This document shows positions 32,561 through 45,084 of a DNA stretch of 64,000 nucleotides, piece by piece. This stretch comes from Tetrastigma voinierianum (Eukaryota > Streptophyta > Magnoliopsida > Vitales > Vitaceae). The DNA lies in assembly GCA_016808115.1 (NCBI GenBank), contig JAEQBH010005424.1, forward strand, positions 407,398 to 471,397, given 5' to 3'. The notes beneath the pieces were generated by a model. The model was not told the DNA's origin. It did no database searches and saw nothing but the letters and a program-made list of their open reading frames with translations. The first letter of the stretch is position 1; each line of letters opens with the position of its first letter. The translations under genes and the position numbers were made by a program.

Positions 32561-34012
32561 ATCTTGCGGGACTCGTTGATGCTCTGTTGATATTTTATAT
32601 ATTGATATTTGTATACAATTTTTATATATTTATATATGATTTGGTTTATCTTAGTAAGTGGAAATATTTTTAAAACATCTTATTTTAGATATTATTTTTA
32701 AATAAATTTGCTATATAAGGAAAAACCCCTCAGCTAACACTGATGCCAACTGGCCCTTCAACTATTATTATTATTATTACAATAAATCTTTACAAATACA
32801 AAAACAAGTTATTTAAAGAAATTTGGAAGTAGAAATAGTACCAATAGGTGAATCCAAGTGAATATCATTAACAACTCTCAAGCTATCTGGATTTGAAAGG
32901 AAGTTATAGTTGATATCAAACATAATCTTTAAAAAATCAATATGTGTACAATTTGAAATAATATATTTAATTATTTATGATTAAGCCAAATATTTAAGAT
33001 TTTAGTAGAAATGTGGCCCATCACCTTGCGACATTATCATTACAAAAATTAAAATATAGCTATCACGAGCAATTGACTTTATTATTTTAAATATATATAT
33101 AATTTATAAATAATACTGCGTTTGGGGCAACGACAGTGTTAAGATGTAATACTGCAGCTGTTCAGGACAACGTGTGGCTTTTCCAAAAAATTGATGAAGC
33201 CATTGTGCGGGTGTGGCGTATCTATTTATTGCCTATGTGACCCAAACGCACTAAATTGGGCAATAGTTTAAAATACAAACTATTTTTTGTAATTTATTTT
33301 CTTTCTAAAAACGTATTTTAATCCCAAAACTTATTCTACGCATAAAAATGGTTAACCTGAAAAAACTAATAAATAAAATAATAAACTAAATTATAAAAAA
33401 GGGGAGAATATAACTAAATAAGATTAACATCCGAGTCTTGTCAAATCAATAATTTCCTTAAAATCAGCAATTTTCTTAAGACATTCCTCTTTTTTAGCTA
33501 TGCTTTGAGATATTTGTCTTATACATAAAGCAGTTGTCCAATAATCAATAAAAATACTTTATAGCAATTCCGACAAACTAAAAGGGTGTCTATCCTATTA
33601 CTAATGAAGGATAATGGAACTTGAGATAACAAAGGACACAATGTTTGTCGATACTCTTTATTGATGGAGTGATCTGACTTTTAGCGTTCAGAAGATCAAA
33701 AGTTCTGGCTTCTCATAAACTCCTATAATAACGCTTTAATTGATTTCAAATTTAAATTTGGGCAAATATTTGTTAATAAAATAATTATTGATAACTAACT
33801 TTTGTTTTATTGAAACATGGCTTAGAGGAGAACCACCAAAGCTATAACAACCTTTTAATATGGAACGTGTCTTTGATTTACCTATTAGCGAATGACATTA
33901 ATGACAATTCACATTTTCCAACAAATAAAATGTATGACTATTTTGAAAGTTCCAAATCTTGACAGTTCCATGCCTTGGCCCCTTAACAAAGGTCATGTCG
34001 AAACACTCTTCT
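32561..34012. other. AT-rich interval with a MITE candidate
   Basis: No genes are recognised. It contains a short (ATT)n run near 32763-32780 and the MITE-like unit at 33117-33250. Confidence 0.6.
33117..33250. mobile_element. MITE-like element, 134 bp
   Basis: The left end TGCGTTTGGGGCA is the inverted complement of the right end TGACCCAAACGCA with one mismatch. The interior is non-coding and GC-richer than its surroundings. No clear target duplication was seen, so the superfamily is not assigned. Confidence 0.5.
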
Positions 34013-34343
34013 TGTTGAAGATGTGCTTTGGACCATTCGAGCAATGAAAGAAATTATGTTGAATCACGATGTCAATCCCCATTTATTTATTTATTTATTA
34101 CTTTTTAAAATTTCTTGTTGTAATTTAGGTGTTGGTTATTTTCTATTTTGTATATTCTTTTTCTGTTTTGCATGTTTATCTTCATGGGGTAGATTACTCA
34201 AGTCCACATTTTGTAGTGGGAGGATGAAGCCTTCCTATATAATCTCTAAGGCTTAATGAAAGTATAGCAAGGTTTTCACTCTTCTTCTAGATTTAGTCCT
34301 TCTATTATGTTTTTCTTCAATTTTTTGTTAGAAAAAAACAACA
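34013..34343 (+). repeat. 5' LTR of a Ty1/copia element
   Basis: This 331-base LTR has perfect inverted ends TGTTG...CAACA, a TATA-like TATATAA at 34236-34242 and a PBS starting two bases after its end. No second LTR was found in the window. Confidence 0.75.
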
Positions 34344-34345
34344 AT

Positions 34346-34359
34346 TGGTATCAGAGCCC
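34346..34359 (+). other. PBS of the copia element (initiator-Met tRNA)
   Basis: TGGTATCAGAGCCC is the standard plant initiator-methionine primer site, two bases after the LTR end and 40 bases before the gag ATG. Confidence 0.9.
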
Positions 34360-34399
34360 TAATTCTTAAGGGACCAATGGTTTGTTTTTGAAAGAAACC

Positions 34400-34784
34400 A
34401 TGGATGTTGAATCAAGTTTGTCTGCAATCGCTCCTCCAGTTTTTAACGGTGATAATTATAAAATCTGGGTTGTTAGGATGGAGACGTATCTTGAAGTTTT
34501 GGATCTATGGGAAGCTATGGAAGAGGATTATGAAATTACTCTCTTCTAGTCAATCCGACTATGTCTTAGATTAAGCATCACAATGAAAAAAGAACAAAGG
34601 AAGTCCGGGAGTAGAAGCTTTTAATTTGTTTCTTTGCCGATTTCCTCATTCTTTCTTTCGCATCATGTCATTACAAAATTAGCAAAAGCGATATAGGATT
34701 ATCTCAACAAGAATAAGAGGGAGATGAAAGAGTAAAGGTGCAACTTCGTCGATTTGGGACTTTGAGTTGTAGAAGATGAAAGAT
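34400..34784 (+). pseudogene. Copia gag N-terminal part, interrupted at 34784
   Basis: The ATG at 34400 opens MDVESSLSAIAPPVFNGDNY, KIWVVRMETYLEVLDLWEA, the usual copia gag start (DUF4219/UBN2 type). A stop follows at about 34548. Decayed pieces such as AKAI*DYLNKN and FEL*KMKD carry on to 34784, where the next LTR starts exactly. Sequence matching the following gag codons is found at 55230 onward, so this appears to be the left half of a split gene. Inactive. Confidence 0.8.
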
Positions 34785-37548
34785 TGTAAAACGGGAAGTA
34801 ATTTGAATTTTTTTCGAAAGGCAAAACGATTAGAAATTATGCTATATTATAGGTTGCAAACGACAAAATTTCCTGAATCTCGGATGAAGAAAGCAGACCT
34901 CACACGTTGGATTAAGTCTGCAAAAATCTAGTTACTAGATGAATTTCGTTGAATTAGACGAGTTGGGCCTCCGCGATTTTCGATTGTCTTGTGCGGTAGA
35001 CCTCAAAAGCGGGATTTTTAAAAAGCAAAATCTCCAAAAGTGAAAAATAAATTAAGTAAGGTTCATTTAAAATAAATTGAACTTGACTGAGACCGAAATA
35101 AATTGTTCAGGCGAGAAACGCAAACTTCGAGCGTGTAAAGTAAACACGTGGTGCGACGTGGGCCACATGTTTAACTTAAGCATTGAGTTAGAACAAAAGA
35201 GAATTTGGGAGAGAGGAAGCCCAGTTTCTTGGCTGTGAGTGAGAGGAGAACGGGAGAGAAAGAAAGAGCTCCAAAGACTTATCTCTTCGATTTATGGAGT
35301 TCCGTTGATCGGAATTCATCAGGCAAGGCAGGATCATCTCACCAGCCGAAGAAGTGGTGCAACGAATTTCGCAGGATTCAAGCAAGAGATCTGGAAATCA
35401 AGGTTTGGGTTTAGGAAGTGTCATGGGACTTCCTGAGTTTCCTTCTATACAAGAGATAGAATTCTTCATACTTTGTTTATTTTCCCACCCTAGGGTTGTT
35501 TGGTTGTGCTACGCCCTAAGGGGCTGTTTGGTGTAATTTCGGCTAAGGTTTGTTTGGCTATGTTTTTGCCCTAAGGGCTGTCTGGAAAAAATTTTTGGTT
35601 GTGGGAATGTTGCCTTGTTTTGACCCTATGAAATGTCCAAATTTTGGGACTGATTCTCGGTTGGAAAAAGAAGGAATTTGGACTAGTTTCCTTCATGGAA
35701 ATTGTGGTTACAAATTTAAACAATGTTAGGCTTTAGATCACCAAATTGGACCTCATAGCTCAGTTATGGTCCATTTTGGAGTTACCACAAGCTGCCACAT
35801 TTTGACATACCACTTGTCGGATTTTGGGACTGATTTTGAGATTGGGGAGAAAAGAAATTTGGACTAGTGTTCTGCATGGAAATTATAGCTGCATCTGTAA
35901 AATTGATGTAAGCTTTTGAATCACTCAAATTGGACATCTATAGCTCAAGTTGTGGTCGTTTCGAGGCTTGCCACAGGCGACCCTGTTTAACCCTACACCT
36001 TTGTATAGAATTTGGGAGGCCCGGTTTCGGTTGGAAACGAAATTTGGACTCTTGTTCTTCATGGAAGTTGTAGTTGCATTAGTGAACATGATGTTAGGCT
36101 TTTGAATCACGAAATGGATTTCACAACTCAGATTATGGTCCATTTGAATCTTGGGATTGCCATAGCTTAGGATTTGTTGTTTGTTTTGTGTTCAGATTTT
36201 AGGACTGATGAGGCTTGAATTCAGTGCTACTATGGGACGGAATTTGGGATTGTTTTCACGTCCTGTTTAGAGCATGATTGAGGCCTATGGATGGCTGGTT
36301 TGGTAGCCTGTTTTTGGCTTGTCTATAGGCCGTTTTGTGGACTATTTTGTGGGCATAGAATATGTCACACTTGGCCTCGAGGATCAAGAGTGTCATTGCT
36401 TGACTAAGTAGTGACTTGTTTGGATGTCAGTATGTGTGTTCTGTATGTGGCGTGTGATGGATTCCCCGTAATGCGAGTAAATGAATTCGTGGCTTGATTG
36501 TATGTGTCATTGCTTGAACATAGAATGACATGTTGTATGTTGATGTTGATATATGCGGGCATGATATATTGACATGAATGAAATGATGTATGATCATAAT
36601 ACAAGTGATGTGATTGTCCATGACACGGTGAATCAGTGTGGTGTGTCCATGTAACATTCATTGTATGCATGTGGCATAATATAGCATGCAATGGCGCATC
36701 GCATTGCATTTATGCACAGGAACATCACATGACATGGGTGTGAGTCCATGGTTATAATCAACATTGTGTTTGGTGTTTGATTGGGTGGGCTCGGTACGGT
36801 GGGATAACGTCCAACAGGGTCGCACAGTTGTATACATGAAAATGAAAATATATGTCGGGTAATTGCAAGTAGGGATAGATACCCCCTCGGGTGAAAGCCT
36901 CGGTATTTTTAGTTATTCATATGTGTCCAATGGTGAAAGCCCGTGGAAGTGTAGGAAGCGTCTTGAAACTGCGGAGTGAACCCTAAAAATTATTACCGCA
37001 AAAAAGACACATGGTTTATATATAAATGATCATTGAGGTTTAACATCCAAAAACTTTTGATTTGAAAACAAATGAATTTGTTTTTGTAAAATTGACATTG
37101 AATATAATCCACAAATGATGGATTTTATCACACATTAGCGTCGCATTGTGGTGGGGAGTGATGGGACTCGGAAATGTTGGGAGTCGGTAAGGACTCGGGG
37201 CATCTCATCTCATCGCATGACATGTAGGATTACATAGTAGAAATTGCATGTTTTTTCTTGGAATGTGAATGTGAATGTGTGGAATATGACCATTAACGTC
37301 ATGCACTTAGGTGGGGAGTAGCCCTTGTAGGATTTTTCTCTATTGGGAGTGGCTCACCATATATGGAAACATTTTAGGTGCAGGATAGACATCGATGGAC
37401 GACGCTTATTCGAGGCCGCAATTGTGAAGAAAGCCGGATTGTGGCTTTGATAGTTATTTTTTAAAATATATTGGAACAAATCAGTTTTGATATATATATT
37501 TTGTATAAGAGTGTTGTAATTAAACTCTTAAAGACTATTATGATATAT
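34785..37548 (+). repeat. Tekay-like LTR, right end lost
   Basis: It starts TGTAAAACGGGAAG, directly after the copia gag sequence AAGAT. The right part (GTGGGGAGTAGCCCTTGTAGG, CGATGGACGACGC, GAAGAAAGCC..GTGGCTTTGAT) is homologous, in the opposite orientation, to the LTR family at 17104-28148. The canonical GGTGTCACA-like end is missing, because an Athila LTR begins at 37549. Three tandem units are inside. Open frames here (e.g. near 35200-35540) have no known relatives. Confidence 0.7.
35636..36190 (+). repeat. Three-unit tandem repeat inside the Tekay-like LTR
   Basis: Diverged units of about 185 bases start near 35638, 35820 and 36007. Each contains TTTGGGA, a TCGGTTGGAAA-like segment, GAA(A)TTTGGACT, TTC.TCATGGAA.TTGT and TAGGCTTT.GATCAC. 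Confidence 0.75.
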
Positions 37549-40332
37549 TGTTAGACCAAATTATATATATCACAATTTATGACACTATTGCCCTTGTGAG
37601 TATTATCTAATCCCAGCATGAGCGAAGCATTCGAGACCAAGACTAGCTTCTATGCATATAAAAATTGGATTCTTAACTTTGTAAAATGAAATCATTAAAA
37701 ATTAGGTTGGCCTTAATCACGCAAGTGCAGGTTATAAAAAAGTAATAAAAGTGGACTTTTATAGAAGTCGGATATGGATTCAGTGACAAGAATCTAAATT
37801 CAATTACCCCTGACTACTCAAAGTTCACACTATTTGAACTTCAATTTCATAAGGAATTTAGGAGTTGAACTAAATTTACTATCTTAAGTTTATAGCATCT
37901 ATAATAAAGAAAATTTTAAATCTCTCAAACATAAAAATTGGAGTGAATCGGATTATTAACTGGGAAGTAGACACTAAGTTCCATTCTTTGTGAAATTAAT
38001 AATAATTCATGCATCATAATCTAATTTGATTCTATCATAATTGAGATATGGAATTTGTCAAGGCAAGGTATTATAGTTTGGATTTCTCCTTCAACCATAC
38101 TTTTCAACGATTAGAGATTCATGTTCATTTTTATTCATGTTTCTGTCAATTACTGTGGATTCTTTATAAGATCTATGTATTTTTCTTTTCCAATACTTCA
38201 TACATTTCTTAAGATTGCAGTTTCTTGCTTTCCCAGAAGCGGGGCCATTGCGAATTTCTACAAGATGAATGAATTGTCTCACCCTTCGAGATCTAAAGTT
38301 CTTCATTTCCTTGATTAGATCTAAGTAACATGGGGATCAAGATCCTTTCTCCCGAACCCGAGAGAGATCTCACAATTGATTGATAGATCTCGACTAAACC
38401 AACAAACCATATGAGTAAATTGGAATTTATCAGTAATCTTTTAGAGATCATTAGTTCTTCAATATTAATCTAACATACCCTCAAGTAATTGCTCCATGCT
38501 CTCAGGAATCTCCATCTACATGTGCTCTCGAGGACCTCTGGAAAGCTCGAGCGAGATCACGAGTCCTTTTATAGGTATTCGGTACTAATATTGGAACAAT
38601 TCACTCATAATTAACACCATTCAAATAAATTTAAGATTCTCAACCGGAATTTCTTTCTAATTATTTTGAAAGACCATAACTAACTATCGAGATCTTTCCA
38701 GTGGAAGTTGTGTTTCTGAAAACTAGATTACGAGTTAGCAATGAGAAATACGATCGAGATAATTCAGCATAGTACATCAACTTTAAGGAATGAATTTCGA
38801 ATTTTCTAGACTATTAAATTCAAACAATAATGGAAATGAAATTCAACAATTTAATTACTTTTGAAACTTCTAACAAATCCTTTGTTTCCAGATCACAGGA
38901 AACAAATCAAAATTCTACACTAAATCTAATTTAAGTAAAAAAAATAAAATAAAATAAAATACAAAAGAGTCTTCAGCTACCCAGCTGCTCTCGTTTGTCC
39001 TCTCACTGAAGCTGCTTTCTTTCCTCAAAGTGTTTCTATTTATAGAGCCCCAGAAGTTGGGCCCTAAATTCGAGGCTACATTGTGGATCCCCAAAATTTT
39101 AGCCTAGCACCTTTGTCTGTCATGACATAAAGGTTTTATTCGTGACAATGTTGTCAATCTCTGTATTGCAAAGTCTATCGTGCTAGTAGTTCTATGTCGC
39201 AACAATCTTACTTGTGGTTTCTTTAATAGTTATGTCACGACATTTGAGAAAATTTTTGTGGGAGACTCTAGTGGTGTGGCGACTCGGTGAGTAATCGATG
39301 ACTTGGAATTTTATGTTGCGGCTTGGTACTTTGTTTTTGGTTCTTGTTCTTGACTTCATCTTTGTTTATCAGCAATAAAACTCCTTGTTGTCAGTGTTTG
39401 CTATTACAACCTAGTTTGTTATGTCGTGACCAGACTTCTTTTCCCTGTGTTGGATTCTTTGTTGCGACATAGAAAAACATCGTAGCCAGGACTTCTTGTC
39501 GAAACATCTGTGTCACGACCTAAAATCCTTGTCCAGAACGCCGAATATCTCTTCACCATATCTATTTCTTCGTGATAGGTTCTTTGTGCGACGAAATTCT
39601 TCTAGTGCAATTTTATTGTGTCATGACAGAATTATATCTTATTTATTATGTAGTAACATAAACTTATTTGTCCAACACATTAAGTCTTGTATTGCTTTAA
39701 TTTGCTTTTAATGATAAAATTCTTGTCCCTGCATGAGAATTTGCCGCCATTTCTGTTTCATTTGTCGCTACAAACTTCTTTGTCGCGGCATATTCTTGTT
39801 GCCTTTTCTTGTAATTTAAAATTTCTTATTGCGTGAGAATTTTCTTTGTCGTGCGAAGCTTCTTTATGTTGACATCTTAGCTTTGTGCATAAACTGCTGT
39901 CTCAAACGATTTGTGCTATATTCTTCCCATTTTATGTCGCGACCATGTGTCTTTTATCGCGTGGGAATTCATCTGTCGATATTGACCACTTTTGTGTTCG
40001 CGATGAAAAATTATCGCGACAGTTTCCATTGCCTTGATTTTACTTTACGGACTTGGATTTGCGACATCTGTTCTTAGTTCTGACATCTGATGTTGGTTGC
40101 GACATAGTTCTTTAATTACTTGGAAGTTTGTCATATTTTTTCTTTGTGCGACAGAAGGCTCTTGCATTGCCCATTTTCTCTTCTTTTCTGTTGGATTTCT
40201 CTCATTTTTGAATTAAAACCTACAAAACACAAAGTTGGTGAATATTCCATAATTTTGCATTAAAACATATCTAAAACTACTAAAAATAAGCTAGAAAAAT
40301 GGATTAAAAATAGATGAGTTTAAGACTCATCA
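37549..40332 (-). repeat. 3' LTR of the Athila-like element
   Basis: On the plus strand it runs from TGTTAGACCAAATT to GAGTTTAAGACTCATCA, homologous to 50417-53302. A TATA box (CTATTTATAGAG, minus-strand CTCTATAAATAG) is at 39036-39047. Upstream of it, in element orientation, lies an array of degenerate TGTCGCGACA palindromes (about 39110-40110). It lacks roughly 70 bases at its outer end relative to the partner. Confidence 0.85.
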
Positions 40333-42133
40333 ATTCTGACTTAAAGTTTAAGCTTGTCACAGAAACAAAGAAAAGAAAATTTTGTTTGTCTCGAACAATT
40401 GGTTTACTTTTGAAGTTGTTTTCTATTCTCTACTGTACTTTTTTATTCCACAATTTGATTTGAAACTAGTCGGTTGCGACATGGTTTCATATGAGTTTTC
40501 GTCTGAGTAGGAAAAATTTTAATTACTATCACGAAACAAACTAATGATTTCTGAAATGTAAACAATTTAGTCAATTAATCTTGATCTGTGACTGTGTGAT
40601 GGTCTTCTTTCCCTTCCTCCTTAGCAAAATAGCTAATCTTCTGGGGCTTTACACAGTTATTGCATTTTTTTCTTTGTTCTTCAAAGTCCCATATGCTTGT
40701 TTTTCATATTAATCTCCACTAATGTAGGCAAGTTCAATCTTCTAGATCAATTAGGTATTTGAAGCATAAAGTTTGGCTTAGGTAATTAGGTGAATAGGAG
40801 AATTTAGGCTGAAGTTATCAGGGCTGAAATGCTGATTTCTAGCATTTATCGATGTATCGCTTTCTTTCTCTTTGATAGCTTAAAAAAAAATCCCCCGAAC
40901 TTAGTGTGATGCATCTGCATACTCTTTATATTAGTATTTTTATTTACCAGCATCAAACACCAACAATTCAGTTCCTTTAGATAGAAGCCCCTTTTTTTTT
41001 TTTTACTTTTCTTTTACTTGTCAAAGATTTTTAGGAATAGTGCAATGTTTTGTCTTTTTATGTTTTCTACCACTGTAGAGAACTTTGGGTTAGCTATACC
41101 AATTGACATTGAGGTATAGGTGTTGAAACCCCTATAGACTAATTGTTCAATAGGCCAAGACAAAAGCTTATTCAATTTGACAATTTACAACTTTGACTTC
41201 TTCTGTAGTTCCTTTCTTTCTTCAATTGTTCTCTTCTTTTCCATCATCCATTCTTATTTTCCTTGCAAATCAAAAATGTATTCCCCGATCTTGTCATTGT
41301 TTTGCATTTTTGAAGTTCCTTGTCTGAAATCCTAGGCAATAAAGAGGTTCTTTATTATCGGATTAGAGTGAGAAAGGGTTTGAGGCTTCTAATTTAACAC
41401 ATTTAATAGAAGAAATTTGACATTTTGGCTCAGATGCAGAACTAGAGTGTATGCATATGCACTATTATGAGAATTGAAGCGAAGGAGCTCAAACTTCAAG
41501 GATGGCCTATAATATCTTCTTGTTAATTAGTATTGCCTAGGATTTGCATTGACTAATAATCTAACAGGATTGCCTCGACATTGGACTATTTGACTATGAA
41601 TCATCCCGAAGATCCTAATCTTCTACAATTGTTAAGAATTATTTTGACCATGTGCATTTTTCGAGGATTTTTCTTGACCTTCTTATTTACAGCAGTCTAA
41701 AATATATTTGTTCTTTCTATAGTATCTTCCTAAAATCTGGACACATTCAACATTTCAAAGCTAAACTTGCAACTTTCTGTTTCAGTTCAATGAAGCCTAC
41801 CACAATTCCTAGTACATTATTGTTTGGACTCTTCAATAGTTGTTATGCCAATTCAACAAAATCAATTCATTATTTGCAGATAAACCAAGAATGACATAAA
41901 CAACTTGATTCAATCAATTCAATGCAACCAAACAATTCACAGCTTCTACCAAATCCATTATTCAAATCAGACTCTTTCATTTATTTGACAAACCAAATTA
42001 AAACACAATCTATGGAACAATAAACAAAAGACTCAAAGAATTTTACACAGAATCATTCAGCAAGTGGTTTTAAGCTTTTATTAAGAGGAATGATTACAAA
42101 TAACTGTTTGGAGAGAAAAGAGAATACAAGGGT
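40333..42133 (-). other. Non-coding 3' internal region of the Athila-like element
   Basis: Between the extra ORF and the 3' LTR. No coding motifs are seen. A convincing polypurine tract next to the LTR could not be identified, which is unusual and may reflect decay. Confidence 0.55.
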
Positions 42134-44110
42134 TCATTTTCTTCTTTTGTAGGATTTGGAAGCCTTAAGGTTTGGAGGTTCAAGGTCAAAACTTGCTAGA
42201 GATGGAGAAAACTTGGGAATGGAGATGTTTGGTTTTTCTTTCTCTGGTTGTCCTTCCCTGTTGAAGAGGCAATAATCATTGGTGTACTCCACTAAGGTGA
42301 TCAATTGATCTTTCCTAGTACCAAGGCTATTCATAGATCTTTCAATTTCAGTGAGCATAGAGTGCATGTTCACTGGTAATTCACTTAGTCGAGACTATCA
42401 TTCCCATAATTTATGTCGTAATTGTGTCCATTTCTATCTCCTTGTCTCTCTTCTCCATGAGCTTTCGAATTCAGCAGATTGTTCATATAAAGATATTTGA
42501 ACCCCTTTGCCTTGTTCAACATACTGGCTTCCATCTTTTCCTCTCTCTTTTCTAAGAATGAAAGCACCTCTTCATCTCTTTTCAGCTGTTCATCATAGAA
42601 GGTCTTTATTTTTGTGTTAAGCCTTTTCATAAATTCTCTTTCTCTCCCTTTCCATTTCTTCTTTCCATTCCTCATCCCTCTGTTTGAGTATTTATTCCCA
42701 CTATTGTTCCTTTCTTACAGTTAGCCTCGAAACTCTCTTCTCTTGTTCTGACTCCGTCTCTTTTCTCTCTCCCTCCGTTCCTTATCCTTCGATGCGACTT
42801 CTCCATAATTTCTATTGATTGCTCTTGAACACTCTTGTGGTTGAAAAATCCCATATATCGAGTGAATGAATCATAGGACTGTACATCGTCATTGTCGGTA
42901 GGGAGTGGCCCTCATTTAGGATCTGTTCCATCCCTATTTGTTCATGTTCTTCTTCCTTAGGTTCCTTTGCTACTTCCACAATCTCCTTCTTCTTATCGTT
43001 CCTTGGGCTTTTTAGCACCCCTGTCAATGTCAAGGGAGGTGTCTTGGGGCAATTCTCTTTTTCTTCCCATTCTCCATGGACACCTCCTAAGATGTATAGC
43101 CTCGAAATCAGCGCTGGGTATGGAATCAACCCTTTGAAACCTCCTTTGCAATAACTCAAAATTGAGTTCTCTATTATTTTACCCACACTGAACTTATATC
43201 CTTTAAGGATGGCATACAACACTATAGCCCTCTTCTCCCTGACTTTGCATAGGTGCTTTAAAGGCATAATAACTGAACATAGAAAATAAAACCACACCTT
43301 TGCTGGTTCAGTTAGTGCTCCTCTGGTTATTGATTCATGTGGGTTCTTTACTCTTGGCATTCACTTCCTTGCCATCACATCGGTAGATTACACCAATCTT
43401 AGTAGTCAGGTGCTTCCACGATCTTTTGAACTGATCGTTCTTCTTCTCCTTTGATTTGCTAAATCTAATCTATATCACCCTACGTTGAAGGATACCCATT
43501 CCCTCTACGTATTTGTTTATCTTTTTTTTTTTTTTTTTTGCCCTACCAGGTTTGCGTAAAACTCCTTCACCACATCCATAAATCTAGGAGCTTTGTGCTC
43601 CCAGAAAAAATGCCATCCCTTGCTTTCAACCAGCTCTTAGAATGGAGAGATCCATTTGTTGAAGCCTCTGTCCCTAATGAAGTCCTTGAACTGCAATTTA
43701 TCCCTCCATGCTTCATAAGCCATCTTAGAGACCCATTCACTTGGTTTTTCATTGCTAAAACTCTTTCTTCTTCATCTTTATTTTCCTTTTACGGATTTAT
43801 CGGTGGTAGTGGGTTCCTCATTATACGCCCTTTCTTGTTCTTCCCCTATTTCTGTTTGAGTCACTTTGACTGCTTCATTCTCCCATTTAGCATATTCTTC
43901 CATGATTTCATTGAGGTTTGGAATCAGGTTTTGTGGGTTCTGACATTGTGAGAGAGAACGATTTAGGGATCTAGGGTTTCGAAAGGAAGTGAGAGAAATT
44001 TGGTTAGGGAAGGAGTGGGTTGAAGGTTTATCAAGCAGGTGACTTTTCAGTCTTTGAATTTTTCTATTTATAGTCCAAGAGTTGTTGTGTCTCATTAATT
44101 GTTGCAACAA
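42134..44110 (-). pseudogene. Athila extra ORF with 'putative plant transposon protein' domain
   Basis: Downstream of pol on the minus strand, broken frames encode an extra protein. 43360-42812 reads GALTEPAKVWFYFLCSVIMP, REKRAIVLYAILKGYKFSVG, ENSILSYCKGGFKGLIPYPA and LISRLYILGGV. This resembles the domain labelled putative plant transposon protein, found in the extra ORF of Athila-type elements. Downstream is a charged, coiled-coil-like tail rich in K/E (42854-42385: REREFMKRLNTKIK, LKRDEEVLSFLEKREEKME). At least four frame breaks occur. Its role is not known. It sits in the place where some lineages carry an env-like gene, but no signal peptide or membrane segment is evident. Confidence 0.65.
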
Positions 44111-44199
44111 AATTTTGACTAAATTTTACCTTGCAATACGGTGTTTGAGCTGAAAAGATGTTTTTGCCTGAATTTTACTCTTAGTTTTGGATTAGGGAC

Positions 44200-44430
44200 T
44201 ATTATTTTAATAAGTGTGAGAGACATAAATTTGTCGCGACTATGATTTTTGAGAATTATTATGAAAGCTATTTGTGCGGAAGCTAAGGGAAAGCTTGTCG
44301 TGACATATATTCCTGCCCAGGTAATGAGGTTTATATTTTCCTTTATCGTGGCAGGGGCCTTGATAATAAGCAACAAAAGGTCAACGATGTCGCAGCCTTG
44401 ACTTACCTGTCCACGACAACATTACATTTT
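44200..44430. repeat. Internal cluster of TGTCGCGACA-type palindromes
   Basis: Five or more degenerate copies (TTGTCGCGACTATG, CTTGTCGTGACATA, TTATCGTGGCAGG, ATGTCGCAGCC, TCCACGACAAC) lie between the pol end and the extra ORF. This is the same motif that fills the LTR U3. Confidence 0.65.
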
Positions 44431-45084
44431 TTGCCTCAAAATTATACTTTGACATACTTTTAACCTTCCAACCCAAACAACATCATGCAATAAAATCCTT
44501 CCACTTTCGATTCATACTTGTGAAAACACATGTTAAAATCAAACAATCTCAATTCAAGTATGAACAACAATCCAATTAGCATCAAAATACTCTATTAAGC
44601 AGTTAGCACCAGAAAGTTGTCTAATGATTTAAGCTCTAAAATTCTTTAATTTCCCCAAACTTTAACTATGCATTACTATCTAAAACAAATTTTGGGAAAT
44701 AGAAATACTCCCATTTGTAGCTATTTTACGCATGATTTAGTTTGAGCGGTGTGCTTCCTAATAACCTCTTATTCCAGTTCATCTTTCTTGTCCCTTAAAA
44801 AAATTCAGCAAATGATCAAACTATCTAATAAAACTACAACAAAATTGAGCTAAAACAAACTCAGCAAAAGTAATCAACATCGATCAAACTCATCAAAATA
44901 AAGATTACTGTTTGGGTTGCACTCGAAGAATTTGCTCAGTTTAATGTCATAGCTAGACACTTGTGCAAAGTAATATTTCATTCGGCAATTCTTTCCTTTT
45001 CAAAATCTAGATCTACTGTATGCTTCCTCCAAGATAATGCTTTGATCTCACATTTGTTTACTTTAAATTCACTTCCGGTCGACC

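Noticed and set aside
34210..34225. TTTTGTAGTGGG as the missing right end of the CACTA-like element
   Set aside because: It lies within the copia LTR with perfect TGTTG/CAACA ends, and the bases beyond TGTAGTG do not mirror the left terminus.
35205..35536. Open plus-strand frames of 60-70 codons
   Set aside because: They lie in an LTR with U3 tandem repeats, overlap in several frames and show no domain.
42134..44110. Envelope gene of an errantivirus-like element
   Set aside because: The position fits, but no signal peptide, transmembrane segment or cleavage motif was seen. The readable domain resembles the putative plant transposon protein instead.
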